Shown in pieces: positions 8,436 to 19,689 of a stretch of 57,428 nt of DNA. Each line of letters starts with the position of its first letter. Within the stretch, counting starts at the first letter, position 1. The notes below the pieces were generated by a model that was given only the letters and a program-made list of their open reading frames with translations, was not told where the DNA came from and did not search any database. A program made the translations under genes and the position numbers. The stretch is from positions 1 through 57,428 of the forward strand of contig CALGYB010000014.1 in the NCBI GenBank assembly GCA_937935075.1, read 5' to 3'. Origin of the DNA: an uncultured Roseiflexus sp. Its GTDB lineage: Bacteria > Chloroflexota > Chloroflexia > Chloroflexales > Roseiflexaceae.

Positions 8436-10706
8436 ATGCGGATTTCGACTCTTAGCGCACCTCCTGGCACGGATGCGACGTTGCTGCTGACAACGCTGCG
8501 CGATGGCGCACTCTGGCGCATGCTGGCGCTCTTCGCGCTGCTGCTGACGCTGGCGGCGCAACTGCCGCTGCACTACGCCATCGATGTGGGACGCGAGGAC
8601 GGACCCGGCAGCGACCTGCCGCTCGTGCGCGGGATGTTCCCTGTTGAAGATTCTCCCTCTGGTCTGTTCCGCTGGACGACCGAACACGCCATTGTGCGAC
8701 TTCCGGGCATCGGGCAACGTCCGCTGGCGGTGACCATCCGCGTGCTGGCGGTGAGCGACGAAGTGGCAACTCGCGGCGCGCGCGAACTGGAACTCTGGTC
8801 GTCCGGTCAACGTCTGACCTCGCTGCCAGTGCGTCAATCCGGCGCGATCTATCGCCTGCTGATCCCGCCTCCTGCCGATCAGACCGGCGATTACCAGATT
8901 GCAATCCGCAGCGCCACTGTAATCCCAACCGGTGATAAGCGCGCCCTGGGCACGCCGCTAACGACCGTAACGCTCTTCGCGCAGGCAGGACCGGCGCTGC
9001 CGCCGTGGCGTTCGACCCTCGGCTGGCTCGGCGCGGCGTTGGTGCTGTGGGCAACGCTGCGCCGGGCTGGCTTTGAGCGGGGTGTCATCCAGGCAATCAT
9101 GCTCCCGCTCCTGGCGCTGGCAACGGTGGGCGCGTGGCTCGATCCGCCGCGCTTCGCCTTTGGCGCGGCGCCCGCCTTGATTGCCCTGGCGGTTGCATGG
9201 GCGCTCGTGCTGATGCTGTGCGCCGCGCCGGAGACGCTGCGCCGCGCCGGCCTAGCGCTGATAGTGATCACGGTGGCGTTGTGGCTGATCGACTGGCGTG
9301 GACCGGAGATCGATCTGGGACGGGCGACTGCGCATCTGCGCGCCGTTGCCGCACTGGCGGCGCTGGCATTCCTGGCTGCTGCCGCGATTCGCCCGGCGCT
9401 GACGGGAACAATGGTGCGTCTGGGCATTGAGGTCCCAGCGGCGCACTGGCGCTGGCTGCTGCTGATCGTGATTATCGTTTTTGCAACTCGCTACGGCGGG
9501 AAAATCTACCCCGACTCGATGCCCGGCGATATTGGGTTCCACGCCAACCGCTTCGTCGATGCAACGTTCGGCAGGGTGCTGCTGGTATCGCGCAATCGCG
9601 GAGTCGATTTTCCCTATCCGCCTGCTTTCTATCTCGTTCTCGCACCGTTTACGCTGCTCGACATTGATCGGCGCGCGTTGCTCCACCTTGGCGCGGCGCT
9701 GCTCGACGCCTTCAGTCCGCTCCTGGTCTATGCGCTGGCGATGGCGCTGCGCCGGAATGCCGGCGCTTCATCACACCGCGCGGTAGACCGCTCGTTCCCG
9801 CTGCCGCTGGTCGCAGCGGCGCTCTATGGGCTGGCGCCCGCCGGTTACCTGACGACCTGGTGGAATTTCAGCACCCACATTTTTACCCAGTTTGCGCATC
9901 TGCTGCTGATCACGATCCTGGTCGTCACCTGGAATCTCACTGCCTCCCCGCCAGAAGACGCCGTAGCAAAACCCTTTTCGCTGCAACCCTGGAAACGACG
10001 CGCTCTCCTGTTCGTGGCGCTGGTCATGGCACAACTCCTTGTGTACCTGGGGCACTTTGGGTTCTGGATGAACATGTCGCTGCTGGGAGGCTTTGCGCTT
10101 GCCACGTTGATCGTCCTGGCGCTGCGTCGACGACGTGCCGCCCTTCAGTCGCTCACGTTCTACGGCGTCGCATTCGTTACGGCGCAAATCGTTGCAGTGC
10201 TCTTCTTCTATAGCGCTTACGCGGGCATGTTTGTGCAACAACTGGCAGCGACGACGACCGGCGGATTGACCGGGCTGGCGGGGCGTGAGCCGGCGCCATT
10301 CGAGGCGCTATGGCGCACACTGTGGGACGCAGGGTTCCGGCAACACTACGGCTTTTTTCCGCTGGCGCCGCTTCTGGCAGGCATCGCCTGGCTGATGAAC
10401 GGCGCAGCGGTGCAATTAGACCGCTACCGCGCTCCTGCCATCATTCTGGCGGCGGGAACGGTCATCGTCGCCTGCGGGTTCGCGGCGTTGCCATTCTTCA
10501 GTGGTTCGACCCTCTCGACGCGCTGGTTGATGTTCTCCGCCTGGCTGGTCGCTGTCTGCGCAGCGGCGGGTGCAGCAGCGCTCTGGCGACAGGGATGGGC
10601 AGGGCGGCTCACAACACTGGCTGCGGGCGGCTATGTCGCCTGGGTGACCGCCAGTATGTGGCTGGCTGCGCTGCTGTGGCGCGTGCGCCCGCCGGAGCCG
10701 TTTTAG
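8436..10706 (+). CDS. Large polytopic membrane protein, possible GT-C-type enzyme
   Basis: This protein has 756 residues. One N-terminal membrane helix ([19 protein letters not shown]) is followed by an extracytoplasmic domain of about 150 residues (to about residue 185). About twelve or more further hydrophobic helices then run to the C-terminus. The topology (TM1, soluble domain, many TMs) and motifs such as [15 protein letters not shown] and [21 protein letters not shown] resemble polyprenol-sugar-dependent GT-C glycosyltransferases or related Chloroflexi membrane proteins. No catalytic motif is certain, so a sugar-transfer role is only a suggestion. The gene stands alone between lepA (divergent) and a hairpin just after its stop. 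Confidence 0.8.
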   Translation: MRISTLSAPPGTDATLLLTTLRDGALWRMLALFALLLTLAAQLPLHYAIDVGREDGPGSDLPLVRGMFPVEDSPSGLFRWTTEHAIVRLPGIGQRPLAVTIRVLAVSDEVATRGARELELWSSGQRLTSLPVRQSGAIYRLLIPPPADQTGDYQIAIRSATVIPTGDKRALGTPLTTVTLFAQAGPALPPWRSTLGWLGAALVLWATLRRAGFERGVIQAIMLPLLALATVGAWLDPPRFAFGAAPALIALAVAWALVLMLCAAPETLRRAGLALIVITVALWLIDWRGPEIDLGRATAHLRAVAALAALAFLAAAAIRPALTGTMVRLGIEVPAAHWRWLLLIVIIVFATRYGGKIYPDSMPGDIGFHANRFVDATFGRVLLVSRNRGVDFPYPPAFYLVLAPFTLLDIDRRALLHLGAALLDAFSPLLVYALAMALRRNAGASSHRAVDRSFPLPLVAAALYGLAPAGYLTTWWNFSTHIFTQFAHLLLITILVVTWNLTASPPEDAVAKPFSLQPWKRRALLFVALVMAQLLVYLGHFGFWMNMSLLGGFALATLIVLALRRRRAALQSLTFYGVAFVTAQIVAVLFFYSAYAGMFVQQLAATTTGGLTGLAGREPAPFEALWRTLWDAGFRQHYGFFPLAPLLAGIAWLMNGAAVQLDRYRAPAIILAAGTVIVACGFAALPFFSGSTLSTRWLMFSAWLVAVCAAAGAAALWRQGWAGRLTTLAAGGYVAWVTASMWLAALLWRVRPPEPF

Positions 10707-11219
<513 letters not shown>

Positions 11220-13277
11220 ATGAAACGAATTGTGAGCATCAGTCTTGGTTCCGCGCGGCGCGATTATCAGTTCGTTGCAACCGTCCTGGGACAACCGATT
11301 GAAGTGCGGCGCATTGGCGCCAATGGCGATACGGCGCTTGCCGCATCGCTGGTGCGCGACTTTGATGGCAAAGTAGATGTCATTGGGCTGGGGGGATTGA
11401 CGCCGGTGTTCCATGTGGGCGCGGCGCGCTACCCTCATCACGAAGCACTAACAATTGCGCGCCAGGCGCGTCGCACGCCGGTCGTCGCCGGCAACCTGAT
11501 CAAACAGACCCTTGATCGCTGGTGCGTGCAGCAGGCAAACCAGGCGCAGCGCGGCATGTTCAACTACCGCCGCATTCTGGTGACCAGCGGCGTCGATCGT
11601 TACGCGCTGGCGCAGGCGCTGGCGCAGTACGATGCCGAGTTACGCTTTGCCGATCCGGTTGTTCACAGCGGATTGCCATTTTTGCCGATGCCGCGTTCCA
11701 TTCCCCAACTCGACATGTATGCCGCAACGATCCTGCCGATTGCCGCCCTTCTGCCGTACCGCGTGTTGCATCCGGTGGCGCTGGGCAGCGAAGGGCACGA
11801 TGCGCGCGCCGAAAAACATTTCGCCTGGGCGGACGTTATCGCCGGCGATTTCGCCTATATCCGGCGTTTCGCGCCGCGCGACCTGAAGCACAAGGTCATC
11901 GTCACCGATGATCCGTCGCCTGAGGAGATTGAAGACCTGCGCGCGCGCGGCGTGCGCACGCTCGTCACCCTCTCGCCGCGACTGGCAGGCGGCGACGCCT
12001 TGCGCCGCCCCTTCGTCTCCGCCGATGTGCTCGAAGCCATCGTTGTGGCAATCCTGGAGTCGGGTCCGACCCCGACCGAGGGCGAGATTATCAATTTTAT
12101 CGATGAAGCGGAGTGGGGTCCGGAGGTGATAACGCTGAGCGACGAGGCGGAGAAGCCGCGATTTGCCTTCGTCATCCATCCATTGTCGCCGAAGTACATC
12201 GCCAATCACCCGCGGTTCCGCTTCACGCGCTACCTGCCAGAGCGCCTGGTCGAGCGGGTGGCAGCGCACTTCCCGCCGATGTACATCTCGAAGATGCGCG
12301 GCATCCGCTCACAGGCGACCGGCGAGGAGATCGAAGGATTGCTGTTCACGCTGGGCGCAACGCCGCGCGAGTTGATGCGTCACGACACATCGTTCACCTA
12401 TCGTCGTCTGATCAAATGCGCCCGTATGGCAGAACGTATGGGGGCAAAAATCATGGGGCTTGGCGCGTTTACGTCGGTCGTCGGCGATGCAGGCATTACC
12501 GTCGCGCAGAAAAGCGACATCGGCATTACGTCGGGCAACTCGCTGACCGTGGCGGCGACGCTCGAAGCCGCCAAACAGGCGGTCATCAAAATGGGCGCAA
12601 CCGATCTGACACGCGGCAAAGCGATGGTCGTCGGCGCAACCGGTTCGATTGGCTCGGTCTGCGCCCGCCTGCTCGCGCAGGCGATCGGCGATGTGGTGCT
12701 GGTGGCGCCGCGGGTCGAACGTTTGCTGACGCTCAAGAAGCAGATCGAGGCGGAAACGCCTGGCGCCCGGGTGACGGCGGCGACCAGCGCCGATGCGTAT
12801 CTGGCGGAATGCGATCTGATCGTCACCACTACATCAGCCCTGAGCGGCCGGGTGATCAATGTCGATAAACTCAAGCCCGGCGCTGTCGTCTGCGATGTGG
12901 CCCGCCCGCCCGATGTCAAAAAAGAGGACGCCGCTCGCCGTCCCGACGTGCTGGTGATCGAGTCGGGCGAAATTCTGCTCCCCGGCGAACCCGATTTTGG
13001 CTTCGACATTGGATTGCCGCCGGGCACGGCTTATGCCTGCCTCTCCGAGACGGCGCTGCTCACCATGGAGCATATGTATGGCGATTATACCCTTGGCCGG
13101 AATATCGACATCGAGAAGGTCAAGGAGATGTATCGCCTGATGAAGAAACACGGTCTTCAGCTTGCCGGTCTGCGTTCGTTCGATGAGTATGTCACCGACG
13201 AGATGATCGCAGAAAAACGGCGCCTGGCGGATGAGCGGCGTCGCCAGCTTGGGATGCCGGTCACTGCATCAGTGTGA
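11220..13277 (+). CDS. Acyl-ACP-reductase-like dehydrogenase with extra N-terminal domain
   Basis: This is a 685-residue protein. The C-terminal ~360 residues resemble cyanobacterial long-chain acyl-[ACP] reductase (AAR): a region with GLGAFTSVVGDAGITV and ITSGNSLTVAATLEAA, a Rossmann motif VVGATGSIGSVCARLL (glycines near 472, 475, 478), DVARPPDV, and a tail TAYACLSETALL followed by LGRNIDIEKVKEM. The first ~300 residues form a second domain (SLGSARRDYQFVATVLG, VDVIGLGGLTPVF, RGMFNYRRILVTSGVDRYALAQAL) of the type annotated shikimate/quinate dehydrogenase-like in Chloroflexi. Cyanobacterial AAR is about 340 residues and reduces acyl-ACP to aldehyde for alkane or alcohol production. The substrate here is unknown, and no aldehyde-deformylating oxygenase gene lies nearby. 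A NUDIX gene starts 3 nt downstream. Confidence 0.75.
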   Translation: MKRIVSISLGSARRDYQFVATVLGQPIEVRRIGANGDTALAASLVRDFDGKVDVIGLGGLTPVFHVGAARYPHHEALTIARQARRTPVVAGNLIKQTLDRWCVQQANQAQRGMFNYRRILVTSGVDRYALAQALAQYDAELRFADPVVHSGLPFLPMPRSIPQLDMYAATILPIAALLPYRVLHPVALGSEGHDARAEKHFAWADVIAGDFAYIRRFAPRDLKHKVIVTDDPSPEEIEDLRARGVRTLVTLSPRLAGGDALRRPFVSADVLEAIVVAILESGPTPTEGEIINFIDEAEWGPEVITLSDEAEKPRFAFVIHPLSPKYIANHPRFRFTRYLPERLVERVAAHFPPMYISKMRGIRSQATGEEIEGLLFTLGATPRELMRHDTSFTYRRLIKCARMAERMGAKIMGLGAFTSVVGDAGITVAQKSDIGITSGNSLTVAATLEAAKQAVIKMGATDLTRGKAMVVGATGSIGSVCARLLAQAIGDVVLVAPRVERLLTLKKQIEAETPGARVTAATSADAYLAECDLIVTTTSALSGRVINVDKLKPGAVVCDVARPPDVKKEDAARRPDVLVIESGEILLPGEPDFGFDIGLPPGTAYACLSETALLTMEHMYGDYTLGRNIDIEKVKEMYRLMKKHGLQLAGLRSFDEYVTDEMIAEKRRLADERRRQLGMPVTASV

Positions 13278-13280
13278 ACC

Positions 13281-13877
13281 ATGCCGCTCGCGCCTGCCAT
13301 CGAAGCCGATATCGCCGCGCTTGCGGCGCGCTATGGCGCTCCAAGACGCATTACTGCCGCACTCGACGGCAAGCCCTTCAATCCGGTCACGCAGTCCGAC
13401 CGCTACGGCGAGGTGTGTATGGTCGTGCGGCGGCGCAACGGGCGCTTGCTTACGGCGATCAAGACGTTCTATCCCGCCGGGTGTTTCCGGTTACTGACCG
13501 GCGGCGTGGCGCATGGCGAGACGATCGAGGCGGCGTTGAACCGCGAGGTCGAGGAGGAGACCGGATTGCAGACGGTTATCCGGCGTTTCCTGGCGGTTGT
13601 CGAGTATCACCCGTATGCGTTCGCCACGTTCGCCTTCCTGCTCGATGAGTGCGGCGGCACGCTCGGATCGCGCGATCCGCACGAGCGTATCGGCGCATTC
13701 CGCGACATCGATGTGAGCGAATTGCCGACGCTGGCGACGACGCTGGAAGCCGCGCCGGATCGGAACGACCACGAGATTGACGGAAACTGGCGCGATTGGG
13801 GACGCTTCCGCGCCATCGTCCATCGGGTGGTGTATGACGTCCTGACCGATGGCGCAGCCGACAGTACGCCCGGATAG
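13281..13877 (+). CDS. NUDIX hydrolase
   Basis: This 198-residue protein carries an intact Nudix box from about residue 73 (GGVAHGE, then REVEEETGL with the expected spacing GX5EX7REUXEEXGU). The acidic REVEEE cluster binds Mg2+ for hydrolysis of a nucleoside diphosphate linked to another moiety. The flanking regions give no clear substrate class. Its ATG lies 3 nt after the stop of the AAR-like gene, so the two are co-transcribed and probably translationally coupled. Confidence 0.92.
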   Translation: MPLAPAIEADIAALAARYGAPRRITAALDGKPFNPVTQSDRYGEVCMVVRRRNGRLLTAIKTFYPAGCFRLLTGGVAHGETIEAALNREVEEETGLQTVIRRFLAVVEYHPYAFATFAFLLDECGGTLGSRDPHERIGAFRDIDVSELPTLATTLEAAPDRNDHEIDGNWRDWGRFRAIVHRVVYDVLTDGAADSTPG

Positions 13878-13912
13878 ACGCAGCAGGCGCGACGGGCGCC
13901 GCCCCGCAGCGG

Positions 13913-13960
13913 GGCGAATGGTTATTCGCCAGAGGGGAGGGGCGAATGAGTATTCGCCCC
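13913..13960. repeat. Two tandem GGGCGAAT/ATTCGCCC hairpins
   Basis: GGCGAAT...ATTCGCC (13913-13930, 7-bp arms, 4-nt loop) and GGGGCGAAT...ATTCGCCCC (13939-13960, 9-bp arms, 4-nt loop) lie 8 nt apart downstream of the NUDIX stop. They are two related copies of one palindromic unit and may also terminate transcription. Confidence 0.75.
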
Positions 13961-14048
13961 CACAGCAGCGCAGCATGCGCTACGTTCTGTTGCGTCCTTG
14001 CGCGGATAGCGTTTTGAGCCTGTCAAAGCCAAAGCCGGGTAGATCACT

Positions 14049-14399
14049 ATGAGAACTGCTCTCGAACTCACACCCCACATCCCCTGGCTGCGTCGCGTGG
14101 CATTGAGTCTGACCTTCGCCGTTGCGGCTGGGCTGCTCGTCTTTATCGTGGCGCGCGGCGTTTCCGGGGCGTTGCTCTTTATCGAACATCAGGAACTGAT
14201 CCGTTCGGCGGCAGCGACGTTGCGCAACGGCATCGAAGGATTGCCGACCAACGACCTGCGTGCGGTGCGGTTGCGCGCAGAGCAGAGCGAATATGCTCAT
14301 ATGCGCATTGGATTGATGCTGGCATTCGTCACGGCGGCGCTCACAGCAGCCGGCAGCTTTCTGTGGCTCGAACAACGCGCCATGTCGAAAGACCGCTAG
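14049..14399 (+). CDS. Small two-TM membrane protein, unknown function
   Basis: This 116-residue protein has two hydrophobic segments (ALSLTFAVAAGLLVFIVARG at about 19-38, and LMLAFVTAALTAAGSFLWL at about 88-106). They are separated by a ~50-residue polar helical loop (LRNGIEGLPTNDLRAVRLRAEQSEYAHMR). I do not recognise the family. It ends 2 nt before the ATG of the eIF2B-like gene, so the two are likely in one operon. Confidence 0.6.
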   Translation: MRTALELTPHIPWLRRVALSLTFAVAAGLLVFIVARGVSGALLFIEHQELIRSAAATLRNGIEGLPTNDLRAVRLRAEQSEYAHMRIGLMLAFVTAALTAAGSFLWLEQRAMSKDR

Positions 14400-14401
14400 C
14401 C

Positions 14402-15199
14402 ATGCCCCATACACCTCTCCACGCTGCCAGACGCCTGCACTGCGACGAGACACACGGACACGCGACCTGGACATCGCCGGCAGGTGAGACGCGCGAGATC
14501 GCCAGCATCAGTGATACGCTCGACGCCGTTGCCGGACTGGAGCGCGGCTTTGATGCCGACATCGTCGGCTTGGCGCTCCACGCGCTGATCCTGACGCTGC
14601 GCACACGGCGCGGCTACCCGCTGGACTTCGCGCGCGGCGCAGTAATCCAGGCGGCTGAAACGCTGCGTGGCGTCATCCCTCCACCACACGCGCCGATCCT
14701 CGACCAGGCGCTCGCCATTGCCGATGGCGCCTTGTTGAACGGCGATGACGACGTACCGGCGTTGGTCGCCTTCACCGCCGATGCCATTGCGCGCCTTGAT
14801 CGCGCTGCGGAACGGTGTGGACGGCGTGCGACGGCGCTGATCGACGAGAACGACCGTCTGCTGATCATCGGCGATGGCGCGGCGCTCCGCTGGATGGTGC
14901 AGACCGCCGCTGTCCCAAGGACGACGTTGAGGATTGCCGGGGAAGCGACCATCTGCGTGGTTGCCGACGCATTCGCCGCGATGAACGGCGACGTGGCGGG
15001 CGTACATCCTGAAGCGGTCGATGTAATTGCTCTTGCGCGCGCGCGAGGCGTGCCGGTCTACGCCCTGGCGCCCAACGGACCGACCGCCGCAGCGCTGACC
15101 GGCGCGCGCATCCCGGCGCACCTTCTCAACGCCATCGTGACCGACCGCGGCGTCTACCGACCCGAACGAATCGCCACATACCAGCATCTCTCGACGTGA
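14402..15199 (+). CDS. eIF2B-alpha/MtnA-like family protein
   Basis: This is a 265-residue protein. The C-terminal half has the pattern of the IF-2B family (eIF2B alpha, methylthioribose-1-phosphate isomerase, ribose-1,5-bisphosphate isomerase): LLIIGDGAALRWMVQTA, ICVVADAFAAMNGDVAG, then DVIALARARGVPVYALAPNGP. In active isomerases the second motif reads GADAVxxNGDVxNK. Here the Asn-Gly-Asp is kept, but the preceding Gly of GAD is replaced and NK is absent. The first half is helical and less conserved. A sugar-phosphate isomerase or a regulatory nucleotide-binding role are both possible. The ATG at 14402 directly follows the small membrane protein gene. The upstream ORF extension overlaps that gene and is not used. 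Confidence 0.6.
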   Translation: MPHTPLHAARRLHCDETHGHATWTSPAGETREIASISDTLDAVAGLERGFDADIVGLALHALILTLRTRRGYPLDFARGAVIQAAETLRGVIPPPHAPILDQALAIADGALLNGDDDVPALVAFTADAIARLDRAAERCGRRATALIDENDRLLIIGDGAALRWMVQTAAVPRTTLRIAGEATICVVADAFAAMNGDVAGVHPEAVDVIALARARGVPVYALAPNGPTAAALTGARIPAHLLNAIVTDRGVYRPERIATYQHLST

Positions 15200-15645
15200 T
15201 GCCGCCTGGCGCGCCCAACGCTTCATCTCATCGAAGGTTTCCGCAGGCCGTCGGCGGTCACATCACATCGCCGATACTTCAGCATCGGAACGATCGCGCG
15301 ACGAGCGCCGCCATACTCTCCCTGCGGCGAAGCCGCATACCTCGGCCCCGCCCCGCGTCAGCAGGGCTTCCCTGTCCATAAGAGAGCAATCAACCACAAC
15401 CTGGACCATCAAGGACGTAGAGCAGCGGACGTTGGCTTCGACAGGCTCAGCCAACGTCCGCCGCAAGACGGTCCACACGGGCAAGTAGTGGGCAACATCT
15501 GGTTGTTCGCTTTATGAGCAAGGGCTTCAGCCCGCAGCCCCTCCCCCGGCGGGTCCGCACACCTCGCGCCAGACCCGCGTCAGCGGGGCTTTCACGTCTC
15601 CAGCCCGCAGCGTTACAGACGACAGACACACGCTCAAAACTTCCC
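15200..15645. other. 446-nt intergenic region upstream of rpoB promoter, repeats only
   Basis: No gene is supported here. The region contains the constant-loop hairpin at 15425-15461 and a module at 15511-15592 (AGCAAGGGCTTCAGCCCGCAGC, then GTCAGCGGGGCTTTCA) that recurs in reverse or altered form near 11066, 33159, 40214 and 48598. Confidence 0.6.
15425..15461. repeat. Hairpin with constant loop TCGACAGGCTC, 13-bp stem
   Basis: GCGGACGTTGGCT and its exact reverse complement flank the 11-nt loop TCGACAGGCTC. The same loop (as GAGCCTGTCGA) sits in a different perfect stem at 44281-44311, and degenerate copies occur near 119-139, 245-270, 14010 and 50760-50805. Confidence 0.85.
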
Positions 15646-15674
15646 TTGACACCCCGCCACCGACGTGGTATCAT
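15646..15674 (+). promoter_or_regulatory. Strong consensus promoter for rpoBC
   Basis: A perfect TTGACA (15646-15651), a 17-nt spacer and TATCAT (15669-15674) make one of the best promoter matches in the window. It lies about 315 nt before the rpoB start, implying a long untranslated leader. Confidence 0.8.
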
Positions 15675-15988
15675 TGTAATTCGCAATTTGCAAACGCCGG
15701 AGCGGACGAAGGAGGAACTCACCGGCATTCAATGCGTTATTCAGACGCATCTCCAGATCAGACCCATCAGACGCACGAACACAACCCACGGTCTCTGCCT
15801 CCAAGGAAGACAATGCCGTGAGTTTGTGTTTGTGTTTTCGGTTTTCTACCGCCCAAACAATCTGGATTCGGCAATCAGGCGCCAGTGATCGATGATCCTT
15901 AGCGTCAGGGCCAGGGTGCGTCTACCACTGCCCGTACACGAAAAGGCAACCGAATCTCTGGCGGCTGGCAAGCAAGAGCGAGGTGCCA
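15675..15988 (+). other. ~300-nt rpoB leader
   Basis: Between the predicted -10 box and the rpoB ATG there is about 300 nt of transcribed leader with no convincing reading frame. There is a purine-rich AGGAGGA-type stretch at about 15710-15717 that resembles a ribosome-binding site, but no good ORF of family type follows. In many bacteria the rplJL-rpoBC message is under leader control. Here rplJL is absent, so leader regulation of rpoB is only a possibility. Confidence 0.4.
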
Positions 15989-18900
15989 ATGCCCCCGTTG
16001 ACTGAAAGTGTTGTGCTTCAGCCGTTGATCATGCCGCATGACATTGGCGTCGACAGCCTGCATCGCGGCAAGATCGAGCGTTATTCGTTCGCACGTATTT
16101 CAGACGCTATCGAGTTGCCCAAACTGATCGAGACGCAGTTGAGCAGTTTCGAATGGTTCCGTAGAGAAGGATTGCGCGAACTGTTCGACGAAATTTCGCC
16201 GATCACCGATTTTACCGGCAAAAATATGGAACTGCGTTTCCTCGATTATCACTTCGGGGAACCGCGCTATAACGAGCACGAGTGCCGCGAACGGGGGATC
16301 ACCTATTCGGCGCCGATTCGGGTCAATGTACAGTTGCGCATCCTGAGCACCGGCGAATTGAAAGAAAGCGAGATTTTCCTGGGAGATTTTCCATTGATGA
16401 CGGATAACGGCACGTTCGTCATCAACGGCGCCGAGCGTGTGGTGGTCTCGCAACTGATCCGCTCGCCCGGGGTCTACTTCAAGGAAGAGAAGGATCCCAC
16501 CTCCGGGCGCAGTCTGCACTCGGCAAAGTTAATCCCGAGCCGCGGCGCATGGCTCGAGTTCGAGACCAACAAGCGCGACGTGATTTCGGTCAAGGTTGAT
16601 CGCAAACGCAAGATTCCGGTCACAATTCTGCTGCGCGCCATTCTTGGCTGGAAGGCGGAACCCGATGGCAGCGGGCAGTGGGCGCCGGATAACGAACTCG
16701 ACATGCGCGGGCGCGATGAAGATGTGCTGGAACTGTTCACACATGTGGACACCGGCGAACATCAATACATCCGCGTGACGCTCGACAAAGACCCGGCGCG
16801 GCACGCCAAAGAGGCGCTCCTGGAGCTGTACAAGCGCCTGCGCCCCGGCGACCCGCCAACGCTCGATAATGCGCGCAACCTGATCGAGGCGCTGCTCTTC
16901 AATCCGCGGCGCTATGATCTGTCACGCGTTGGGCGCTACAAACTGAACAAGAACCTGTGGGAGAAGGATACCCGCTCCGAAGTGCGCAGTCAGGCGCCGG
17001 ATCTGAAAGTGCGCGTGCTTCGCCCCGACGACATTTTCAAGATTGTCGAGCGGATCATTCAACTCAACAACGACACCCCCGGTCTGCGCGCCGATGATAT
17101 CGATCACCTCGGCAACCGCCGCGTGCGAACCGTCGGCGAATTGATCCAGCAACAGTTCCGCGTCGGACTCCTGCGCATGGAGCGGGTGATCAAGGAGCGT
17201 ATGTCGCTGCAAGACCCGGAAACTGCAACGCCTAACGCGCTGATTAACATTCGCCCGGTCGTCGCTGCCATGCGCGAGTTCTTCGGCGGCGCGCAACTCT
17301 CGCAGTTTATGGATCAGACCAACCCGCTGGCGGAATTGACCCATAAGCGCCGCCTCTCCGCCCTCGGTCCCGGCGGTCTCAGCCGCGACCGCGCCGGCTT
17401 TGAGGTGCGCGACGTGCATCACTCGCACTATGGGCGCATCTGCCCGGTGGAAACGCCGGAAGGACCGAACATCGGTCTGATTGGAACAATGTCCACCTAT
17501 GCGCAGGTCAACGAGATGGGATTCCTGGAGACGCCCTATCGCAAGGTGTACCGCGAGGTGCCGAACGCGAGCGAGTGGGAGCGCCAGGGGCTGCTGCTGC
17601 GCGATGTGCGCGACCTGCGCACCGGCGAGTTGATTGCAGTGCGCGGGACGCGCGTCGATGCGGCTGTGGCGCGCCGCATTGCGATCTCGTTGCTGCGCGG
17701 GCAGATTCTGCGCGAGGATGTGGTCGATCCGAAGACCGGCGCGATAATAGCCAGCGCCGGACAGGAAATCAACCGCGCCCTCGCGGAACGGATCGTCGAA
17801 ACACCGTTGCGGACGATCAGGATCCGTCCGGTGGTATCGCAGGAGGTCGATTATCTCTCCGCCGATGAAGAGGATAAATTCGTCATCGTACAGGCAAATG
17901 CGCCGCTCGACGAGCACAATCGCTTCCTGGAAGGCACCGTGTCGGTGCGCCATGCGGGAGACTTCGACGATGTGTCGATTGAGCGCGTCGATTACATGGA
18001 TGTGTCGCCCAAGCAGGTGGTGAGCGTCTCAACGGCGCTGATCCCCTTCCTGGAGCACGACGACGCCAACCGCGCGTTGATGGGGTCGAATATGCAACGC
18101 CAGGCGGTGCCGCTCCTCCGCCCCGATGCGCCCATCGTCGGCACCGGCATGGAGTATGTGGCGGCGCGCGACAGCGGGCAGGTGGTGGTCGCTAAAGCCG
18201 ATGGCGTGGTGCTCTCGGCGACCGGCGATGAGATTGTCATTCTCGAGGATGATGGCAATGAACGCATCTACCGGCTGCGCAAGTTTATGCGCTCGAACCA
18301 GGACACCTGCATCAATCAGCGCCCGAGCGTCTCACGCGGGCAGCGCGTCCGCAAAGGCGAGATTATCGCCGACAGCTCCAGCACCGACAATGGCGAACTG
18401 GCGCTGGGGCAGAATGTGCTGGTGGCGTTCATGCCATGGGAAGGCGGCAATTTCGAGGACGCCATCCTGGTCTCGGAACGCCTGGTGCGCGAAGATATCT
18501 TTACCTCGATCCATATCGAGAAGTATGAGGTCGAGGCGCGCGATACCAAACTCGGACCGGAAGAGATCACCCGCGATATTCCGAACGTGGGGCAGGAGAG
18601 CCTGCGCAACCTCGATGATCGCGGCATTATCTATATCGGCGCCGAGGTGCAGCCGAACGATATTCTGGTCGGCAAAATTACGCCAAAGGGCGAAACCGAC
18701 CTGACGGCGGAAGAACGTCTGCTGCGCGCGATCTTTGGCGAGAAGGCGCGTGAGGTGAAGGACTCGTCGCTGCGCGTGCCGAACGGGGTGCGCGGCAAGG
18801 TGATCGATGTGAAGGTCTTCACCCGCGATGATGATGTGGAACTGCCGGTCGGCGTCAATCAGCGCGTCGATGTGTTGCTCTGCCAGAAGCGCAAGATTTC

Positions 18901-19678
18901 GGCAGGCGACAAGATGGCGGGACGCCACGGCAACAAGGGTGTGGTTAGCCGCATCCTGCCGATTGAGGATATGCCGTTCCTGCCGGATGGGACGCCGGTC
19001 GATATCATTTTGAATCCGATCGGCGTGCCAAGCCGTATGAATATCGGGCAGATCCTTGAAACTCACCTGGGCTGGGCAGCGGCGCGCCTCGGCTATCGCA
19101 TCGCCACCCCGGTGTTCGATGGCGCCACCGAGACGGAGATCAAGGAATGGCTCAAACGCGCCGATTTGCCGCCCGACGGCAAGATTACGCTCTACGACGG
19201 GCGCACCGGTGAGCCGTTCGATCATCCGGTGACCGTCGGATACATCTATATGATGAAACTGGCGCACCTGGTGGAAGATAAGATCCACGCGCGTTCGACC
19301 GGACCGTACAGCCTGGTGACGCAGCAACCGCTCGGCGGCAAAGCGCAGTTCGGCGGTCAGCGCTTCGGCGAAATGGAAGTCTGGGCGCTCGAGGCGTATG
19401 GCGCCGCCTATACGCTCCAGGAAATGCTTACGGTGAAGTCGGACGATGTGGTGGGGCGCGTGAAGACCTATGAGGCAATTGTGAAGGGTGAGCCGATCCA
19501 GGAGGCCGGTGTGCCGGAAAGCTTCAAGGTGTTGATCAAAGAACTACAGTCCCTCGGTCTGTCGGTCGAGGTTCTGAGCGCCGATGAAACGCCGGTGGAA
19601 CTGACCGACGATGCGGACAGCGACCTGGCAGCGCTCGATGGCATCAATCTGTCGGGAATGGAGCGCGGTGAATTCTAA
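15989..19678 (+). CDS. rpoB: RNA polymerase beta subunit
   Basis: This is a 1229-residue beta subunit of the transcribing enzyme. Conserved blocks appear in order: the protrusion and lobe regions, the rifampicin-binding region ([38 protein letters not shown]), [45 protein letters not shown], and the C-terminal clamp/active-centre block with [19 protein letters not shown] and a [32 protein letters not shown] tail. The Rif-contact residues that usually mutate to resistance (Q, D, H, R and S equivalents) look wild type, with one N-to-T change in DQTNPL. The ATG at 15989 follows GAGG with good spacing. An in-frame GTG at 15983 is an alternative. rpoC follows after 86 nt. Confidence 0.98.
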   Translation: MPPLTESVVLQPLIMPHDIGVDSLHRGKIERYSFARISDAIELPKLIETQLSSFEWFRREGLRELFDEISPITDFTGKNMELRFLDYHFGEPRYNEHECRERGITYSAPIRVNVQLRILSTGELKESEIFLGDFPLMTDNGTFVINGAERVVVSQLIRSPGVYFKEEKDPTSGRSLHSAKLIPSRGAWLEFETNKRDVISVKVDRKRKIPVTILLRAILGWKAEPDGSGQWAPDNELDMRGRDEDVLELFTHVDTGEHQYIRVTLDKDPARHAKEALLELYKRLRPGDPPTLDNARNLIEALLFNPRRYDLSRVGRYKLNKNLWEKDTRSEVRSQAPDLKVRVLRPDDIFKIVERIIQLNNDTPGLRADDIDHLGNRRVRTVGELIQQQFRVGLLRMERVIKERMSLQDPETATPNALINIRPVVAAMREFFGGAQLSQFMDQTNPLAELTHKRRLSALGPGGLSRDRAGFEVRDVHHSHYGRICPVETPEGPNIGLIGTMSTYAQVNEMGFLETPYRKVYREVPNASEWERQGLLLRDVRDLRTGELIAVRGTRVDAAVARRIAISLLRGQILREDVVDPKTGAIIASAGQEINRALAERIVETPLRTIRIRPVVSQEVDYLSADEEDKFVIVQANAPLDEHNRFLEGTVSVRHAGDFDDVSIERVDYMDVSPKQVVSVSTALIPFLEHDDANRALMGSNMQRQAVPLLRPDAPIVGTGMEYVAARDSGQVVVAKADGVVLSATGDEIVILEDDGNERIYRLRKFMRSNQDTCINQRPSVSRGQRVRKGEIIADSSSTDNGELALGQNVLVAFMPWEGGNFEDAILVSERLVREDIFTSIHIEKYEVEARDTKLGPEEITRDIPNVGQESLRNLDDRGIIYIGAEVQPNDILVGKITPKGETDLTAEERLLRAIFGEKAREVKDSSLRVPNGVRGKVIDVKVFTRDDDVELPVGVNQRVDVLLCQKRKISAGDKMAGRHGNKGVVSRILPIEDMPFLPDGTPVDIILNPIGVPSRMNIGQILETHLGWAAARLGYRIATPVFDGATETEIKEWLKRADLPPDGKITLYDGRTGEPFDHPVTVGYIYMMKLAHLVEDKIHARSTGPYSLVTQQPLGGKAQFGGQRFGEMEVWALEAYGAAYTLQEMLTVKSDDVVGRVKTYEAIVKGEPIQEAGVPESFKVLIKELQSLGLSVEVLSADETPVELTDDADSDLAALDGINLSGMERGEF

Positions 19679-19689
19679 TCGCCTGGCAG

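Noticed and set aside
15514-15888. 124-codon frame across the rpoB promoter and leader
   Set aside because: It begins inside a repeat module and spans the consensus promoter. The translation has no family resemblance.
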